Part shown: positions 30,304-39,488 of the stretch, one piece after another
Layout: each line of letters opens with the position of its first letter
Numbering within the stretch: position 1 is the stretch's first letter
From: Roseovarius gaetbuli
GTDB lineage: Bacteria > Pseudomonadota > Alphaproteobacteria > Rhodobacterales > Rhodobacteraceae
Assembly: GCF_900172365.1 (NCBI RefSeq)
Contig: NZ_FWFJ01000025.1
Span: forward strand, 1 to 59,487
Reading direction: 5' to 3'
Length of the DNA: 59,487 bases
Made by a program: the position numbers and the translations under genes
The notes under the pieces: generated by a model
The model's input: the letters and a program-made list of their open reading frames with translations, nothing else
Database searches by the model: none
Told to the model about the DNA's origin: nothing

Positions 30304-31536
30304 CTATTCCGCGACCTGTTGATGCCCGAAACCGGGGCCCTGATAAAGATAATCGCGCGTCAGCGGCACCGCCTCCTGGTCAGGTGAGAGCTGAAACTGG
30401 AACACCACCTGATTGTTGAGCCGGAAGGTAAGCTCGCTGGCAATCAGGTAATAGCGCCACATCCGGCAAAACCGATCGTCATAGAGGGCGCGTACCTTGT
30501 CGATATTGGCCATGAACCGATCATGCCAATGGCGCAGGGTTTGCGCGTAATGCAATCGCCAGACCTCGACATCGGCGGTCACCATATTGTTGCGTTCAAT
30601 CGCCGTCATCGCCTCTGACATGGACGGGCAATAGCCACCGGGAAAGATATATTTCGTCACCCAGGGGCTTGTCGCGCCCGGCGGCCCGGCGCGCCCGATG
30701 GTATGCACAAGCGCCACGCCCGTCGGCGTCAGCAGGCGGTGAAGCCTATCAAAATAGGCGCTGTAATGGGGCAGGCCGACATGCTCGAACATCCCGACCG
30801 AGACGATGCGGTCAAACTGTCCGGTGACGTGGCGGTAATCCATAAGTTCGAATTTAGCGCGCCCGGAGAGGCCGGCCGCCTCGACCCGTTTGTTGGCCAT
30901 TGCGTGCTGCTCGCGCGACAGGGTGATGCCGGTGACCTGCGCGCCATAATCGCTCGCCAGCGTAAGCCCCATGCCGCCCCAGCCACAGCCGACATCAAGC
31001 ACCCGCATGCCCGGCTCTATCAGGAGCTTGCCCGCGATGTGATGCTTCTTGACCTCTTGCGCGGCCTCAAGGGTCATGTCGGGGCTGCGAAAATACGCAC
31101 AGGAATATTGCCGGTCGCGATCAAGGAACAGATCGTAAAGCTCGCCCGAGAGGTCATAATGATGCGCCACATTGACCCGGGAGCGCGTCACCGGGTTGAA
31201 TTGATCCATCCGTCGCATGAGGAACTTGGCCACCTCAAGCGGGCGGCGAAACCACGGTTGCCCCTGCGCCGCGATGTTGCTGATCGCGAGGCTGAGAAAG
31301 CCGTAAACATCATCATTCTCGACCGTCAGGCGACCATCCATATACCCTTCGCCCACTGCCATATCCGGCGAGAGCACGATCTTGCGCGGCAGGGCCGCGT
31401 CATGCAGCGCAATCGCCACATCCGCCCCGCCAAGGCCGTCGCCATAGGAATAGATGCTGCCATCAGGGAAGGTGACGCTTAGCCTGCCGCGCCTGATCAG
31501 ATGCGTCAGCAATTTGTCCAGAGCTTTGGTCCACAT
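30304..31536 (-). CDS. cfa: Cyclopropane-fatty-acyl-phospholipid synthase family protein
   Basis: The 410-residue enzyme uses SAM to modify unsaturated acyl chains of membrane lipids. The SAM site is VLDVGCGWGGMGLTLASDYG (about 184-203), preceded by NVAHHYDLSGELYDLFLD, the typical active-site start. The GMFEHVG and YCPSMS segments are also conserved. It is convergent with pabB, with only 9 nt between the stops. Exact chemistry (cyclopropane or methylation) cannot be assigned. Confidence 0.9.
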   Translation of the reverse strand: MWTKALDKLLTHLIRRGRLSVTFPDGSIYSYGDGLGGADVAIALHDAALPRKIVLSPDMAVGEGYMDGRLTVENDDVYGFLSLAISNIAAQGQPWFRRPLEVAKFLMRRMDQFNPVTRSRVNVAHHYDLSGELYDLFLDRDRQYSCAYFRSPDMTLEAAQEVKKHHIAGKLLIEPGMRVLDVGCGWGGMGLTLASDYGAQVTGITLSREQHAMANKRVEAAGLSGRAKFELMDYRHVTGQFDRIVSVGMFEHVGLPHYSAYFDRLHRLLTPTGVALVHTIGRAGPPGATSPWVTKYIFPGGYCPSMSEAMTAIERNNMVTADVEVWRLHYAQTLRHWHDRFMANIDKVRALYDDRFCRMWRYYLIASELTFRLNNQVVFQFQLSPDQEAVPLTRDYLYQGPGFGHQQVAE

Positions 31537-31700
31537 GTTCTACCCCACACTTTCGGCGCCTGACATTGGCGCGATAATACGGTGTACTCAAACCTGTCCC
31601 TTGGCCGGTTTTCTCGGCGGTGCTTCTCCTCTAAGGGCTATTTTTATCCAAAAACCCTTTTATGTAAACGGTTTTGCAAGGCATGGACGGGTCGCAGCCC

Positions 31701-31729
31701 TTGACTTTGCCGCCCCGCCAAGGTGTATC
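31701..31729 (+). promoter_or_regulatory. Putative promoter of aspS
   Basis: TTGACT and TGTATC are separated by 17 nt, in the 239-bp divergent region between cfa and aspS. The leader would be about 40 nt. Confidence 0.5.
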
Positions 31730-31775
31730 GGCCCGGACCATGACAGATGCCCCCGCGGGGCCGAAAGAGGACGCC

Positions 31776-33551
31776 ATGCACGCATATCGCAGCCATACTT
31801 GCGCCGACCTGACCAAATCCAACGTGGGCGACGCCGTTCGCCTCTCTGGCTGGGTGCATCGCATCCGCGATCATGGCGGGGTTCTGTTCATTGATCTGCG
31901 CGATCACTATGGTGTGACACAGCTTCTGTGCGACCCCGACAGCCCGGTTTTCGCCGAGGTGGAAAAGCTGCGCAGCGAATATTGCATTCGAATCGACGGC
32001 TCTGTGAAGGCGCGCGACGACAGCCTGATCAACGCCAAGATCCCCACCGGCGAGATCGAGGTCTTCATTCGCGACCTCGAGGTTCTCGGGGCCTCTGCGG
32101 AATTGCCGCTGATGGTGTTCGGCGATCAGGAATACCCCGAGGAAACCCGCCTGCGCTATCGCTACCTCGATCTGCGCCGCGAGGCGATGCAGCGCAACAT
32201 GACGCTGCGCTCTGATGTTGTGGCCTCGATGCGCCGCCGCATGTGGGACAAGGGCTTTCGCGAATACCAGACGCCGATCATTACCGCCTCGTCGCCCGAG
32301 GGCGCGCGTGATTTTCTGGTGCCCTCACGCCAGCATCCCGGCAAATTCTACGCCCTGCCGCAGGCACCGCAGCAGTTCAAACAGCTGATCATGGTCAGCG
32401 GCTTTGACAAGTATTTCCAGATTGCGCCGTGTTTCCGCGACGAAGACCCGCGCGCCGACCGCTCGCCGACCGATTTCTATCAGCTTGACCTTGAGATGTC
32501 CTTTGTCGAGCAGCAGGATGTTTTCGACACGATCCAGCCGGTTGTTCAGGGCATTTTCGAGGAATTCGGCCAAGGCGCGGCGGTCGATGCCCATTGGCCG
32601 CATATCTCGTATCGCGACGCCGCGCTTTGGTATGGCACCGACAAGCCCGACCTGCGCAACCCAATCAAGATGCAGGATGTAAGCGAGCATTTCCGCGGCT
32701 CTGGTTTCGCGATCTTCGCCAAGCTTCTGGAGCAGGAGGGCACCGAAATCCGCGCCATTCCCGCCCCCACCGGCGGCAGCCGCAAATTCTGTGACCGGAT
32801 GAACGCATTCGCGCAAAAAGAGGGTCTGCCCGGCATGGGCTATATCTTCTGGCGCGACGGCGAAAACGGTGTCGAGGCCGCAGGCCCGCTCGCCAAGAAC
32901 ATCGGCCCCGAGCGCACCGAGGCGATCCGCCTGCAACTTGGCCTCGGCAAGGGCGACGCGGCGTTTTTCCTTGGCGGCAAGCCATCGGTCTTTGAACGGG
33001 TGGCTGGCAAGGCGCGCACTGTCATCGGGGATGAGCTTGGCCTGACCGATCAGAACCGCTTTGCCTTTGCCTGGATCGTCGATTTCCCGATGTACGAGGC
33101 CGACGAGGAAAGCGGCAAGATCGACTTTAGCCACAACCCGTTCTCGATGCCGCAAGGCGGGCGCGAGGCGCTTGACGGGGATCCGCTTGAGGTTCTGGGA
33201 TACCAGTATGACCTGAGCTGTAACGGTTACGAGCTTATTTCCGGGGCGATTCGGAACCACAAGCTTGATACCATGATCAAGGCATTCGAACTGGCCGGGT
33301 ATGACGAGGCCGAGGTGCGCAAGCGCTTTGGCGGCATGGTCAACGCCTTCCAGTACGGCGCACCGCCCCACGGTGGCTGTGCGGCGGGGATCGACCGGAT
33401 CGTGATGTTGCTGGCCGAGACCGCCAATATCCGCGAAGTGATCATGTTCCCGATGAACCAGCGGGCCGAAGACCTGATGATGAACGCGCCCTCTGATCCC
33501 ACCAGCGATCAGTTGATGGAGCTTGGCCTGCGGGTAATCCCGCAGGAATAA
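31776..33551 (+). CDS. aspS: Aspartyl-tRNA synthetase, bacterial type
   Basis: The ATG at 31776 ([12 protein letters not shown]) is chosen because AAAGAGG precedes it and the length (591 residues) fits. The enzyme charges tRNA-Asp. It has the N-terminal OB fold ([20 protein letters not shown]), class II motif 2 ([20 protein letters not shown]) and motif 3 ([20 protein letters not shown]), and the GAD insertion typical of bacterial AspRS. Whether it is discriminating or also charges tRNA-Asn cannot be told here. Confidence 0.97.
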   Translation: MHAYRSHTCADLTKSNVGDAVRLSGWVHRIRDHGGVLFIDLRDHYGVTQLLCDPDSPVFAEVEKLRSEYCIRIDGSVKARDDSLINAKIPTGEIEVFIRDLEVLGASAELPLMVFGDQEYPEETRLRYRYLDLRREAMQRNMTLRSDVVASMRRRMWDKGFREYQTPIITASSPEGARDFLVPSRQHPGKFYALPQAPQQFKQLIMVSGFDKYFQIAPCFRDEDPRADRSPTDFYQLDLEMSFVEQQDVFDTIQPVVQGIFEEFGQGAAVDAHWPHISYRDAALWYGTDKPDLRNPIKMQDVSEHFRGSGFAIFAKLLEQEGTEIRAIPAPTGGSRKFCDRMNAFAQKEGLPGMGYIFWRDGENGVEAAGPLAKNIGPERTEAIRLQLGLGKGDAAFFLGGKPSVFERVAGKARTVIGDELGLTDQNRFAFAWIVDFPMYEADEESGKIDFSHNPFSMPQGGREALDGDPLEVLGYQYDLSCNGYELISGAIRNHKLDTMIKAFELAGYDEAEVRKRFGGMVNAFQYGAPPHGGCAAGIDRIVMLLAETANIREVIMFPMNQRAEDLMMNAPSDPTSDQLMELGLRVIPQE

Positions 33552-33639
33552 GCCGCGCAGCGGGCGGTAAACGGGGCCTTTACCTTTGGCGCGGCATGGG
33601 TGCATGCTCGCGCCAGAGGATTTATATCAAAGGCTTTTT

Positions 33640-34356
33640 ATGCTGCAAGATCGCCCGCTTGGCCCGAAACTGACCAATTGGAAGGAACCGCCTGCGCCCG
33701 AGGGCGCGGTGCTTGTCGGGCGCTATGCGGCGCTTGAGCGGCTGGATGCGGATCGCCACGCCTCTGACCTGCACCGCGCCAATAGCGCCAGCGATGCGAT
33801 CTGGGATTACATGCCCTACGGCCCGTTTTCCTCGGCTGCGCAATATCACCGCTGGGCGCGGCAGATCACCACCGGGCAGGACCCGCTGTTTTACGCGATC
33901 ACCAATCTCGAGACGGGCCAACTGGGCGGCGTCGCAAGCTATCTTCGGATCGCGCCGCAATCGGGTCGCATCGAGGTCGGGCACATCAACCTCTCGCCCG
34001 CGCTGCAACGCACGCGCGCCGCGACCGAGGCAATGTATCTTATGATGAAATGGGCCTTCGAGGCGGGCTATCGGCGCTATGAATGGAAATGCGACGCCCT
34101 CAACATGCCGTCGCGGCGCGCCGCTGAGCGCTTGGGCCTAAGCTATGAGGGTATTTTCCGCCAGGCCACCGTCGTGAAGGGGCGCAATCGCGATACCGCC
34201 TGGTTTGCCGCAATAGATACCGAATGGCCCGCCCTGCAAGAGGCCTTTCAAATCTGGCTGGCGCCGTCAAACTTTGACGAAGAGGGCCGACAGCGCGAAA
34301 GCCTGAGCAGCCTGACCCGTCTTGTGCGCGCCGCCGGTGACCCGGCCCAAGGCTAG
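33640..34356 (+). CDS. GNAT N-acetyltransferase (RimJ/RimL-like)
   Basis: The 238-residue product begins MLQDRPLGPKLTNW after AAAGG (ATG 33640). GNAT features are GHINLSPALQRTRAATEAMY (acetyl-CoA loop) and the strand-helix end NMPSRRAAERLGLSYEGIFR, where the RAAERLGL part is typical of RimJ/RimL-like enzymes. It probably acetylates a protein N-terminus or small amine; the substrate is unknown. It stands 88 nt after aspS. Confidence 0.85.
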   Translation: MLQDRPLGPKLTNWKEPPAPEGAVLVGRYAALERLDADRHASDLHRANSASDAIWDYMPYGPFSSAAQYHRWARQITTGQDPLFYAITNLETGQLGGVASYLRIAPQSGRIEVGHINLSPALQRTRAATEAMYLMMKWAFEAGYRRYEWKCDALNMPSRRAAERLGLSYEGIFRQATVVKGRNRDTAWFAAIDTEWPALQEAFQIWLAPSNFDEEGRQRESLSSLTRLVRAAGDPAQG

Positions 34357-34377
34357 AGGCCCCGGATCTGCGCCGCC

Positions 34378-35079
34378 TTAAATCGCCAGTCGCGTCTGCA
34401 GCCGCTTTTCGATCAGCGCGACCATCGGCGCAACAGCGTCGGCACCGGTTTCCCCGGCAATCTTCGTCGCGGCCTGCACCATCGCCCCGTCAGAGACCGA
34501 GTGGGCCACGCCAGACAGAAATTGCGAAATATAAGCCAGCACCGGCGCGTCATGCCCGCCGTCAAGCAGGTTCAGCACATGTTCAAGATCATCGCGATAG
34601 GCCAGCGGATCAGGGCTTATGACCTCATCGGTGATCGCATAGGGGCCGTTCGGGCGCCGGTCGGCGGGCAGGTGACGAAGGATCTGTTGTTGAAAGGTGC
34701 CAAGGCTCTCTATCGGCTTAAGAAGAAACCCATCCGCCCCGGCCTTGAGAGCCGCGTCTTCGGCAGTTGCATCGCCGCTTGTCGCGATGATAACGCCGAC
34801 GCGCGGCGAGACGCGATCAAGCTCTTCGATAAGCTCGGCACCGGGGCCATCCGGTAGGCCAAGGTCGATAATCACCACCGACGGGCGATAGACCTGAAGA
34901 TGCCGCCGGGCAGAGCGCAGGCAATCCGCCCGCCTGATCCGCGCACCACTGCGCAGGCACATAAGGCGCAGCGCCTCGCTGGCATAGCGGCTATCCTCGA
35001 CGGCGAGGACGGTCATGCCCAAAAGCGGGCGGCTGTTTGTGGGCGCGCGCTGGGGCGCAAGGCTGTCAAGCTCACTCAT
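34378..35079 (-). CDS. Response regulator receiver protein without recognised output domain
   Basis: Residues 22-135 form a CheY-like receiver domain: E28-D29 acidic pair, phosphoryl-acceptor D72 in IIDLGLPDG, T100 in IIATSGD and K121 in LLKPIE. The C-terminal 95 residues are helical (LEHVLNLLDGGHDAPVLAYI) and match no DNA-binding family. No kinase gene is nearby. The protein may act through a partner. It is convergent with the GNAT gene and divergent from the epimerase gene. Confidence 0.88.
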   Translation of the reverse strand: MSELDSLAPQRAPTNSRPLLGMTVLAVEDSRYASEALRLMCLRSGARIRRADCLRSARRHLQVYRPSVVIIDLGLPDGPGAELIEELDRVSPRVGVIIATSGDATAEDAALKAGADGFLLKPIESLGTFQQQILRHLPADRRPNGPYAITDEVISPDPLAYRDDLEHVLNLLDGGHDAPVLAYISQFLSGVAHSVSDGAMVQAATKIAGETGADAVAPMVALIEKRLQTRLAI

Positions 35080-35227
35080 CAGGCTGATCCTTTGTTGAAC
35101 CGGGTCCGCACAGGATTACGCAGGGATGGTGAACGCGGGGTTAATGCGCGGGTTGCGTCCCCCTGTCGCTTGTCACCCGGCGTTTGCGGCCCCATAACGC
35201 AGTCAAACCAGATGAAAGGAACCAGCC

Positions 35228-35632
35228 ATGATCGGACGCCTCAATCACGTTGCAATCGCCGTGCCGGATCTGACCGCCGCCGCCGAGCAATACCGCACCG
35301 CGCTGGGCGCAAAGGTGGGCGCGCCGCAGGACGAGCCCGACCACGGGGTCACCGTCATTTTTATCGAATTGCCCAATACCAAGATCGAATTGCTCTATCC
35401 CCTGGGGGAAAACAGCCCGATCAACGGGTTTTTGGAAAAGAACCCGGCGGGAGGCATTCACCACATCTGCTACGAGGTTGACGATATCCTGGCCGCCCGC
35501 GACCAGTTGTTGAAAACCGGCGCCCGCGTGCTTGGCACCGGCGAGCCCAAGATAGGCGCCCATGGCAAGCCGGTGCTGTTTCTGCACCCCAAGGATTTCA
35601 ACGGCTGCCTTGTAGAGTTGGAGCAGGTCTGA
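35228..35632 (+). CDS. mce: Methylmalonyl-CoA epimerase
   Basis: The 134-residue glyoxalase-fold enzyme inverts the configuration of methylmalonyl-CoA in propionate breakdown. Metal ligands are expected at H7 (LNHVAIAV), H78 or H79 (GGIHHICYEV) and E132 (CLVELEQV), matching the family. AAAGGAA precedes the ATG. The stop overlaps the start of the DUF1467 gene (TGATG). Methylmalonyl-CoA mutase is not in the window. Confidence 0.93.
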   Translation: MIGRLNHVAIAVPDLTAAAEQYRTALGAKVGAPQDEPDHGVTVIFIELPNTKIELLYPLGENSPINGFLEKNPAGGIHHICYEVDDILAARDQLLKTGARVLGTGEPKIGAHGKPVLFLHPKDFNGCLVELEQV

Positions 35633-35925
35633 TGGGAATCACCTCTGGCCTCGTCCTTTTCGCAGTGATCTGGTTCATGACCTTCCTCGTCGTGATCCCG
35701 ATTCGCATTCAGACACAGGGCGATTTGAACGAAATCGTGCCCGGCACCCACGCCGGTTCGCCCGAGCACCACCACCTGCGCAAAAAGGCCTGGATCACCA
35801 CCGGGGTCAGCGTCATCCTCTGGGCGATCATCGGCGGCACGATCCTGTCGGGGAAGATTACGGTGCGCGATCTTGATACCTTCATGTTCAACCGGATGGG
35901 CCCCGAGCAGAGCGCGCCGCAATAG
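35632..35925 (+). CDS. DUF1467 family membrane protein
   Basis: The 97-residue product has two hydrophobic helices (about 5-23 and 53-72) joined by a loop RIQTQGDLNEIVPGTHAGSP. It looks like DUF1467, an uncharacterised alphaproteobacterial family often found downstream of mce, and is translationally coupled to it here. Its 3' end overlaps the convergent EI24-like gene by 38 nt. Confidence 0.85.
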   Translation: MGITSGLVLFAVIWFMTFLVVIPIRIQTQGDLNEIVPGTHAGSPEHHHLRKKAWITTGVSVILWAIIGGTILSGKITVRDLDTFMFNRMGPEQSAPQ

Positions 35926-36598
35926 CGTGATAGATATGGGTAAAGGTGGCCGCGCCCAGGATAGGGATCACCAGATTGATCAGCGGCACCGATAGCGGCA
36001 TCGCCATAAGCGTGCCCGCTGCCCAGATCGTCAGCCGGTTCTTGCGCCGCATTTCCTTGGCGCGCGCGCGCCCGATGCGGCGCATGGCGGCCAGCTGGAA
36101 ATATTCCATTCCCAGCAAATACCCGTTCAACGCCCAGAAAATGAAAAGCGCGAAAGGGGGGAGCATCGCATAGGCAATCAGCGCCAGGATGTTGGCGCCG
36201 ATCAGGATGCCAAGGAAATTCACCGTATCGCGCAGCGCATCGCCAAACGCCACTTTCGGCACCGGCCCCTGGCCGGGGTAATGGCGATCCTCGACCGCCT
36301 GTGCCACCTCTTCGAGAAACATCGAGGTGATGGCCGAGGCCACCGGCACCATCAAAAACGCCGACAGCACCATCATCAGCAAAAAGCTGCTCCAGCCCAA
36401 CAGGTCGTTAAGCCAGGTCACCTCGCCGATCAACGGCAGGGTGCTCGTGTCGCCAACCGCCCATTGGATAAGCCCGAGAAAAAGCGCATAGGCGGCCACC
36501 AAGAGCGCCAGCGTAAGCCCGACCCCAATCAGCAGAACACGCTGAAAGCGACGATCGCCAATTTGCGACAGGGCCTTGAAGAAGCTGGTGAATATCAT
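35888..36598 (-). CDS. EI24 domain-containing membrane protein
   Basis: The 236-residue protein has about four or five membrane helices. GDALRDTVNFLGILIGANI and LFIFWALNGYLLGMEYFQLAA are typical of the EI24/CysZ-like family, whose bacterial member CysZ imports sulfate; sulfate transport is not proven here. The ATG at 36598 overlaps the stop of the upstream nitroreductase gene (ATGA), so a TTG at 36610 is less likely. Confidence 0.85.
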   Translation of the reverse strand: MIFTSFFKALSQIGDRRFQRVLLIGVGLTLALLVAAYALFLGLIQWAVGDTSTLPLIGEVTWLNDLLGWSSFLLMMVLSAFLMVPVASAITSMFLEEVAQAVEDRHYPGQGPVPKVAFGDALRDTVNFLGILIGANILALIAYAMLPPFALFIFWALNGYLLGMEYFQLAAMRRIGRARAKEMRRKNRLTIWAAGTLMAMPLSVPLINLVIPILGAATFTHIYHAIAARSARGPSG

Positions 36599-37173
36599 GC
36601 CGAAACCCAAGTGGTGATCTGGTCGAGATCGGGGCGTGGCCGTTCCGGCGGCGCGCTGCCTTCGGTGCCGATATGGATAAACCCGGCGATCCGCTCGGGC
36701 GAGGTTAGGCCAAGCGCCGCCTCGGCAAAATCACGGTCATGGCTTGCCCAACCGCTCAGCCAATTGGCGCCCCACCCCGCCGCAAGCGCGGCGTTCAAAA
36801 GCGCAAGGCAGACACCGCCCGCCGCATAGGTCTGTTCAATCGCCGGGATTTTCTCGGAGGGTTTTTGCACCTCGATCACCGCCACCGCCAGATGCGCCGT
36901 GCCAAATTGGCCCTGCGCCTTGGCGATATCCTCGGGTGATTTGCCAAGCCGCGCGCCAACGCCCTCGATCAGCCCGGCAATCCGCAACAGCGCGCCGCGC
37001 TCCAGCACGATAAAGCGCCAGGGCTCAAGCTTGCCGTGATCCGGGCTTCGGGCGGCGGCGGTCAGAAGCGGGCGCAATTCGGCGCGCCCCGGCACCGGCA
37101 AAACAAGCGTCTTGGCCGGACGCGACCGGCGGGTTTGCAGAAACTCTAGGGCGGCGGGGTTCGGAACGGGCAT
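36595..37173 (-). CDS. Nitroreductase family protein (YdjA-like)
   Basis: The 192-residue flavoprotein starts MPVPNPAALEFLQTRRSRPAK; the RRSRPAK region binds FMN phosphate. AARSPDHGKLEPWRFIVL and GWGANWLSGW are typical of the small YdjA-like nitroreductases. The physiological substrate is unknown. It is translationally coupled to the EI24-like gene (ATGA overlap). Confidence 0.9.
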   Translation of the reverse strand: MPVPNPAALEFLQTRRSRPAKTLVLPVPGRAELRPLLTAAARSPDHGKLEPWRFIVLERGALLRIAGLIEGVGARLGKSPEDIAKAQGQFGTAHLAVAVIEVQKPSEKIPAIEQTYAAGGVCLALLNAALAAGWGANWLSGWASHDRDFAEAALGLTSPERIAGFIHIGTEGSAPPERPRPDLDQITTWVSA

Positions 37174-37286
37174 GGCAACCTTTCAGCATGAATTTGGTTT
37201 ACATGTCGGCAAGCCGGGCAGCGGGGTCAAGGGGCAGGGCGGTTAAAACCTCTTGGATTGCCCGAAACCAGCGGCTAATCAAACCC

Positions 37287-37541
37287 ATGGATATCCCCGA
37301 TCTCAGCCACCTCGCGCATCCCGGCACCCAGATTGCCCTGCGCGTGACGCCCAAGGCCTCGCGCAATCGCATCACCGCCGAGGCCGGTCAGATCAGGGTC
37401 TATGTCACCACCGTGCCAGAGGACGGCAAGGCCAATGCCGCCGTTCAAAAACTTCTTGCCAAGGCGCTTGGCCTGCCCAAGACGCGCCTGCGGCTCATTC
37501 GCGGGCAGACCTCGCGCGACAAGGTGTTCGAGGTGGAATAG
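37287..37541 (+). CDS. DUF167 (YggU family) protein
   Basis: The 84-residue product starts MDIPDLSHLAHPG at 37287. LRVTPKASRNRITAEAGQIR and DGKANAAVQKLLAKALGLPK are the family signatures, and GQTSRDKVFEV is the usual end. Function is unknown. A longer frame from 37188 has no SD and runs over the start of the divergent nitroreductase gene. Confidence 0.92.
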   Translation: MDIPDLSHLAHPGTQIALRVTPKASRNRITAEAGQIRVYVTTVPEDGKANAAVQKLLAKALGLPKTRLRLIRGQTSRDKVFEVE

Positions 37542-37664
37542 ATTAAGGACGCATGTGCGCGCTATTGAACGACGGCTCCGGTGCGGCCGGAAAATACCTC
37601 ACCATGTCGCATGACGCCGTGCCGCCAAGCTAAGCTGGCCGTGATGCGGCGGCGGCACGCGCCG

Positions 37665-38162
37665 CTATTGGCCCGGTTCCATCCAGCCGGTATGGCGATT
37701 CACGTTCAGCCGTTGCACGAGCGAGCCGTCTTTGGTGACAATATCGGCTGTGATGGTATCGGCATCCTTTTCGTCGATATTGCCAAGTTTGAGGTTTGGG
37801 TTGTTCATCCAGCGAAGTCTATACTCCATCATGTTCCTGACATCGCCAATATCGAGATCCTCCGGCAGTGACGGCATCATGCCGGGACCGGCTCCGCCCG
37901 GCTGGTTGAAGCCCGGACCCATCATGTAGCCCGGACCCATCATATGGCCTTGGCCCATCATGTGGCCCGGATTCATCATATACCCTGGAGCCATCATGTG
38001 ACCTTGGTCCATCATGTAACCTTGACCCATCATCTGGCCTTGGCCCCATCCGTTTTGCCATCCATGGGAACGGTTAAAATCGTGAGCTAGAGCGGGACCG
38101 GAAAGCGACAGGGCCGTTAGACCTGTCACTCCAAGAATTTCAATCATAAGCTTTGGTGACAT
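37665..38162 (-). CDS. Secreted Met/His-rich hexapeptide-repeat protein
   Basis: The 165-residue product starts MSPKLMIEILGVTGLTALSL, a signal peptide cleaved near ALAHD. Residues 44-85 are seven tandem hexapeptides of form MM(G/D/A/N)(Q/P)G(Y/H/F). A helical C-terminal part (DIGDVRNMMEYRLRWMNNPN) follows. Met/His repeats are typical of periplasmic copper-binding proteins such as those of the cop/cus systems, so metal binding is plausible, but no metal-resistance gene is adjacent. SD GGGAGAG precedes the ATG at 38162. Confidence 0.8.
   Translation of the reverse strand: MSPKLMIEILGVTGLTALSLSGPALAHDFNRSHGWQNGWGQGQMMGQGYMMDQGHMMAPGYMMNPGHMMGQGHMMGPGYMMGPGFNQPGGAGPGMMPSLPEDLDIGDVRNMMEYRLRWMNNPNLKLGNIDEKDADTITADIVTKDGSLVQRLNVNRHTGWMEPGQ
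37908..38033. repeat. Seven 18-bp coding minisatellite units
   Basis: Seven tandem 18-bp units encode the MM-x-x-G-x hexapeptides of the gene at 37665-38162. Units vary mostly at the third and sixth codons, so copy number could change by slippage. Confidence 0.85.
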
Positions 38163-38413
38163 TGCGTTCTCTCCCTCGGCATTGTGCCTCTGACCGGGAG
38201 AGGGTATCGAAGGACGCCTGTTGCAAACTGACATAAATCAAAGGTGACGCCAGATTTTGGAGGGGCATTTGCCTGCGTTCCGCTTGGGCAAAATACGTCG
38301 GTCCACCCCGCTTTCGCGCGTGCGGGATATATCTTCAAGTTGGCCATTTACAGGATCAGCGGCGGCCCAGGCGCCCGCTTGCGGGGAGGTTGTGTGATGT
38401 CAGGTGGCCGCCT

Positions 38414-39373
38414 CTAGGCAACGCCCGCGCGCAGGGCGTCATGGATATGCACCAATCCTTGTAGTTGCCCGGCGTCATCGACCGCGAAGAGCGCGCTGAT
38501 CTTGTGGGTGTTCATCACCCCAAGCGCCTCGGACAACAACGCATCCGGCGAAATGCTGCGTGGGTTATAGGTGGCGATCTCGCCGGCGGTGCGGCTCATC
38601 AGGTGATCAAGATTGCGCCGCAAGTCACCATCGGTGATCACCCCCCTGAGCATGCCATTCTCGACCAAAGCCGCCACGCCAAAGCCCTTGGCGGTCATCT
38701 CAAGCAGGGTTTCGCCCATATCGGTTTCGGCCGCGACTATCGGCAGTGCATCGCCCCGGTGCATCACCGACGACACCTTGAGCAATTGCGCCCCAAGCGT
38801 GCCGCCAGGATGAAAGGCCATGAAATTCTCGCGCTCGAACCCGCGCATGCGCATCATCGCCACCGCCAGAGCATCGCCAAGCGCCAGCGTGCAGGTCGTG
38901 CTTGTGGTCGGCGCCATGCCGATGGCGCAGGCCTCGGGTGCATTGGGCAGCTCAAGCAGGTGATCGGCCTGTTGCGCAAGGGTGCTGTCGGCCTTCTTGG
39001 TGATCGCCACCAGAGGAATGGAAAACCGCCTTGTGTGGGCGATGATATCGGCAAGCTCGCGGGTCTCGCCGGAATTCGAAATAAGGATCACCGCATCCTG
39101 ATCGGTGATCATGCCAAGGTCGCCATGGCTGGCCTCGCCGGGGTGGACATATTGCGCCGGGGTGCCGGTGCTGGCCATGGTCGCGGCGATCTTGGCCGCG
39201 ATATGCCCCGATTTGCCCATGCCCGATACGATCACGCGGCCGCGCACCTGCAACAGCTCGGTGATCACCTGATCAAAGCGTTCCGGAAGGCCATCGCGCA
39301 GCGTGTTCAGCGCCTCGGCCTCGATCCGCAAGACCTCTCGGGCAATCTCGGTCGGCGTTTGGCTGACTGTCAT
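38414..39373 (-). CDS. kdsD: Arabinose-5-phosphate isomerase, KpsF/GutQ (KdsD) family
   Basis: The 319-residue enzyme converts ribulose 5-phosphate to arabinose 5-phosphate, the first step toward Kdo of lipopolysaccharide. The SIS domain has VSGMGKSGHIAAKIAATMAS and ILISNSGETRELADII (about 100-115); the C-terminal half is a CBS pair starting near MHRGDALPIVAAET. The ATG at 39373 follows AGAGGAG, which argues against the longer frame from 39490. It diverges from the MFS gene across 115 bp. The gene symbol rests on family, not on genetics. Confidence 0.9.
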   Translation of the reverse strand: MTVSQTPTEIAREVLRIEAEALNTLRDGLPERFDQVITELLQVRGRVIVSGMGKSGHIAAKIAATMASTGTPAQYVHPGEASHGDLGMITDQDAVILISNSGETRELADIIAHTRRFSIPLVAITKKADSTLAQQADHLLELPNAPEACAIGMAPTTSTTCTLALGDALAVAMMRMRGFERENFMAFHPGGTLGAQLLKVSSVMHRGDALPIVAAETDMGETLLEMTAKGFGVAALVENGMLRGVITDGDLRRNLDHLMSRTAGEIATYNPRSISPDALLSEALGVMNTHKISALFAVDDAGQLQGLVHIHDALRAGVA

Positions 39374-39488
39374 GGCGTGGCTCCTCTTTGGCAGACTGAT
39401 AACGCGACCCGGCCCCAAGGCCAAGCCCCGGCTTGGGCGCGCATTTTGCGGCTGGTAAGGGCGGGCGGGCCGCTCTAACGTCGCGTCC

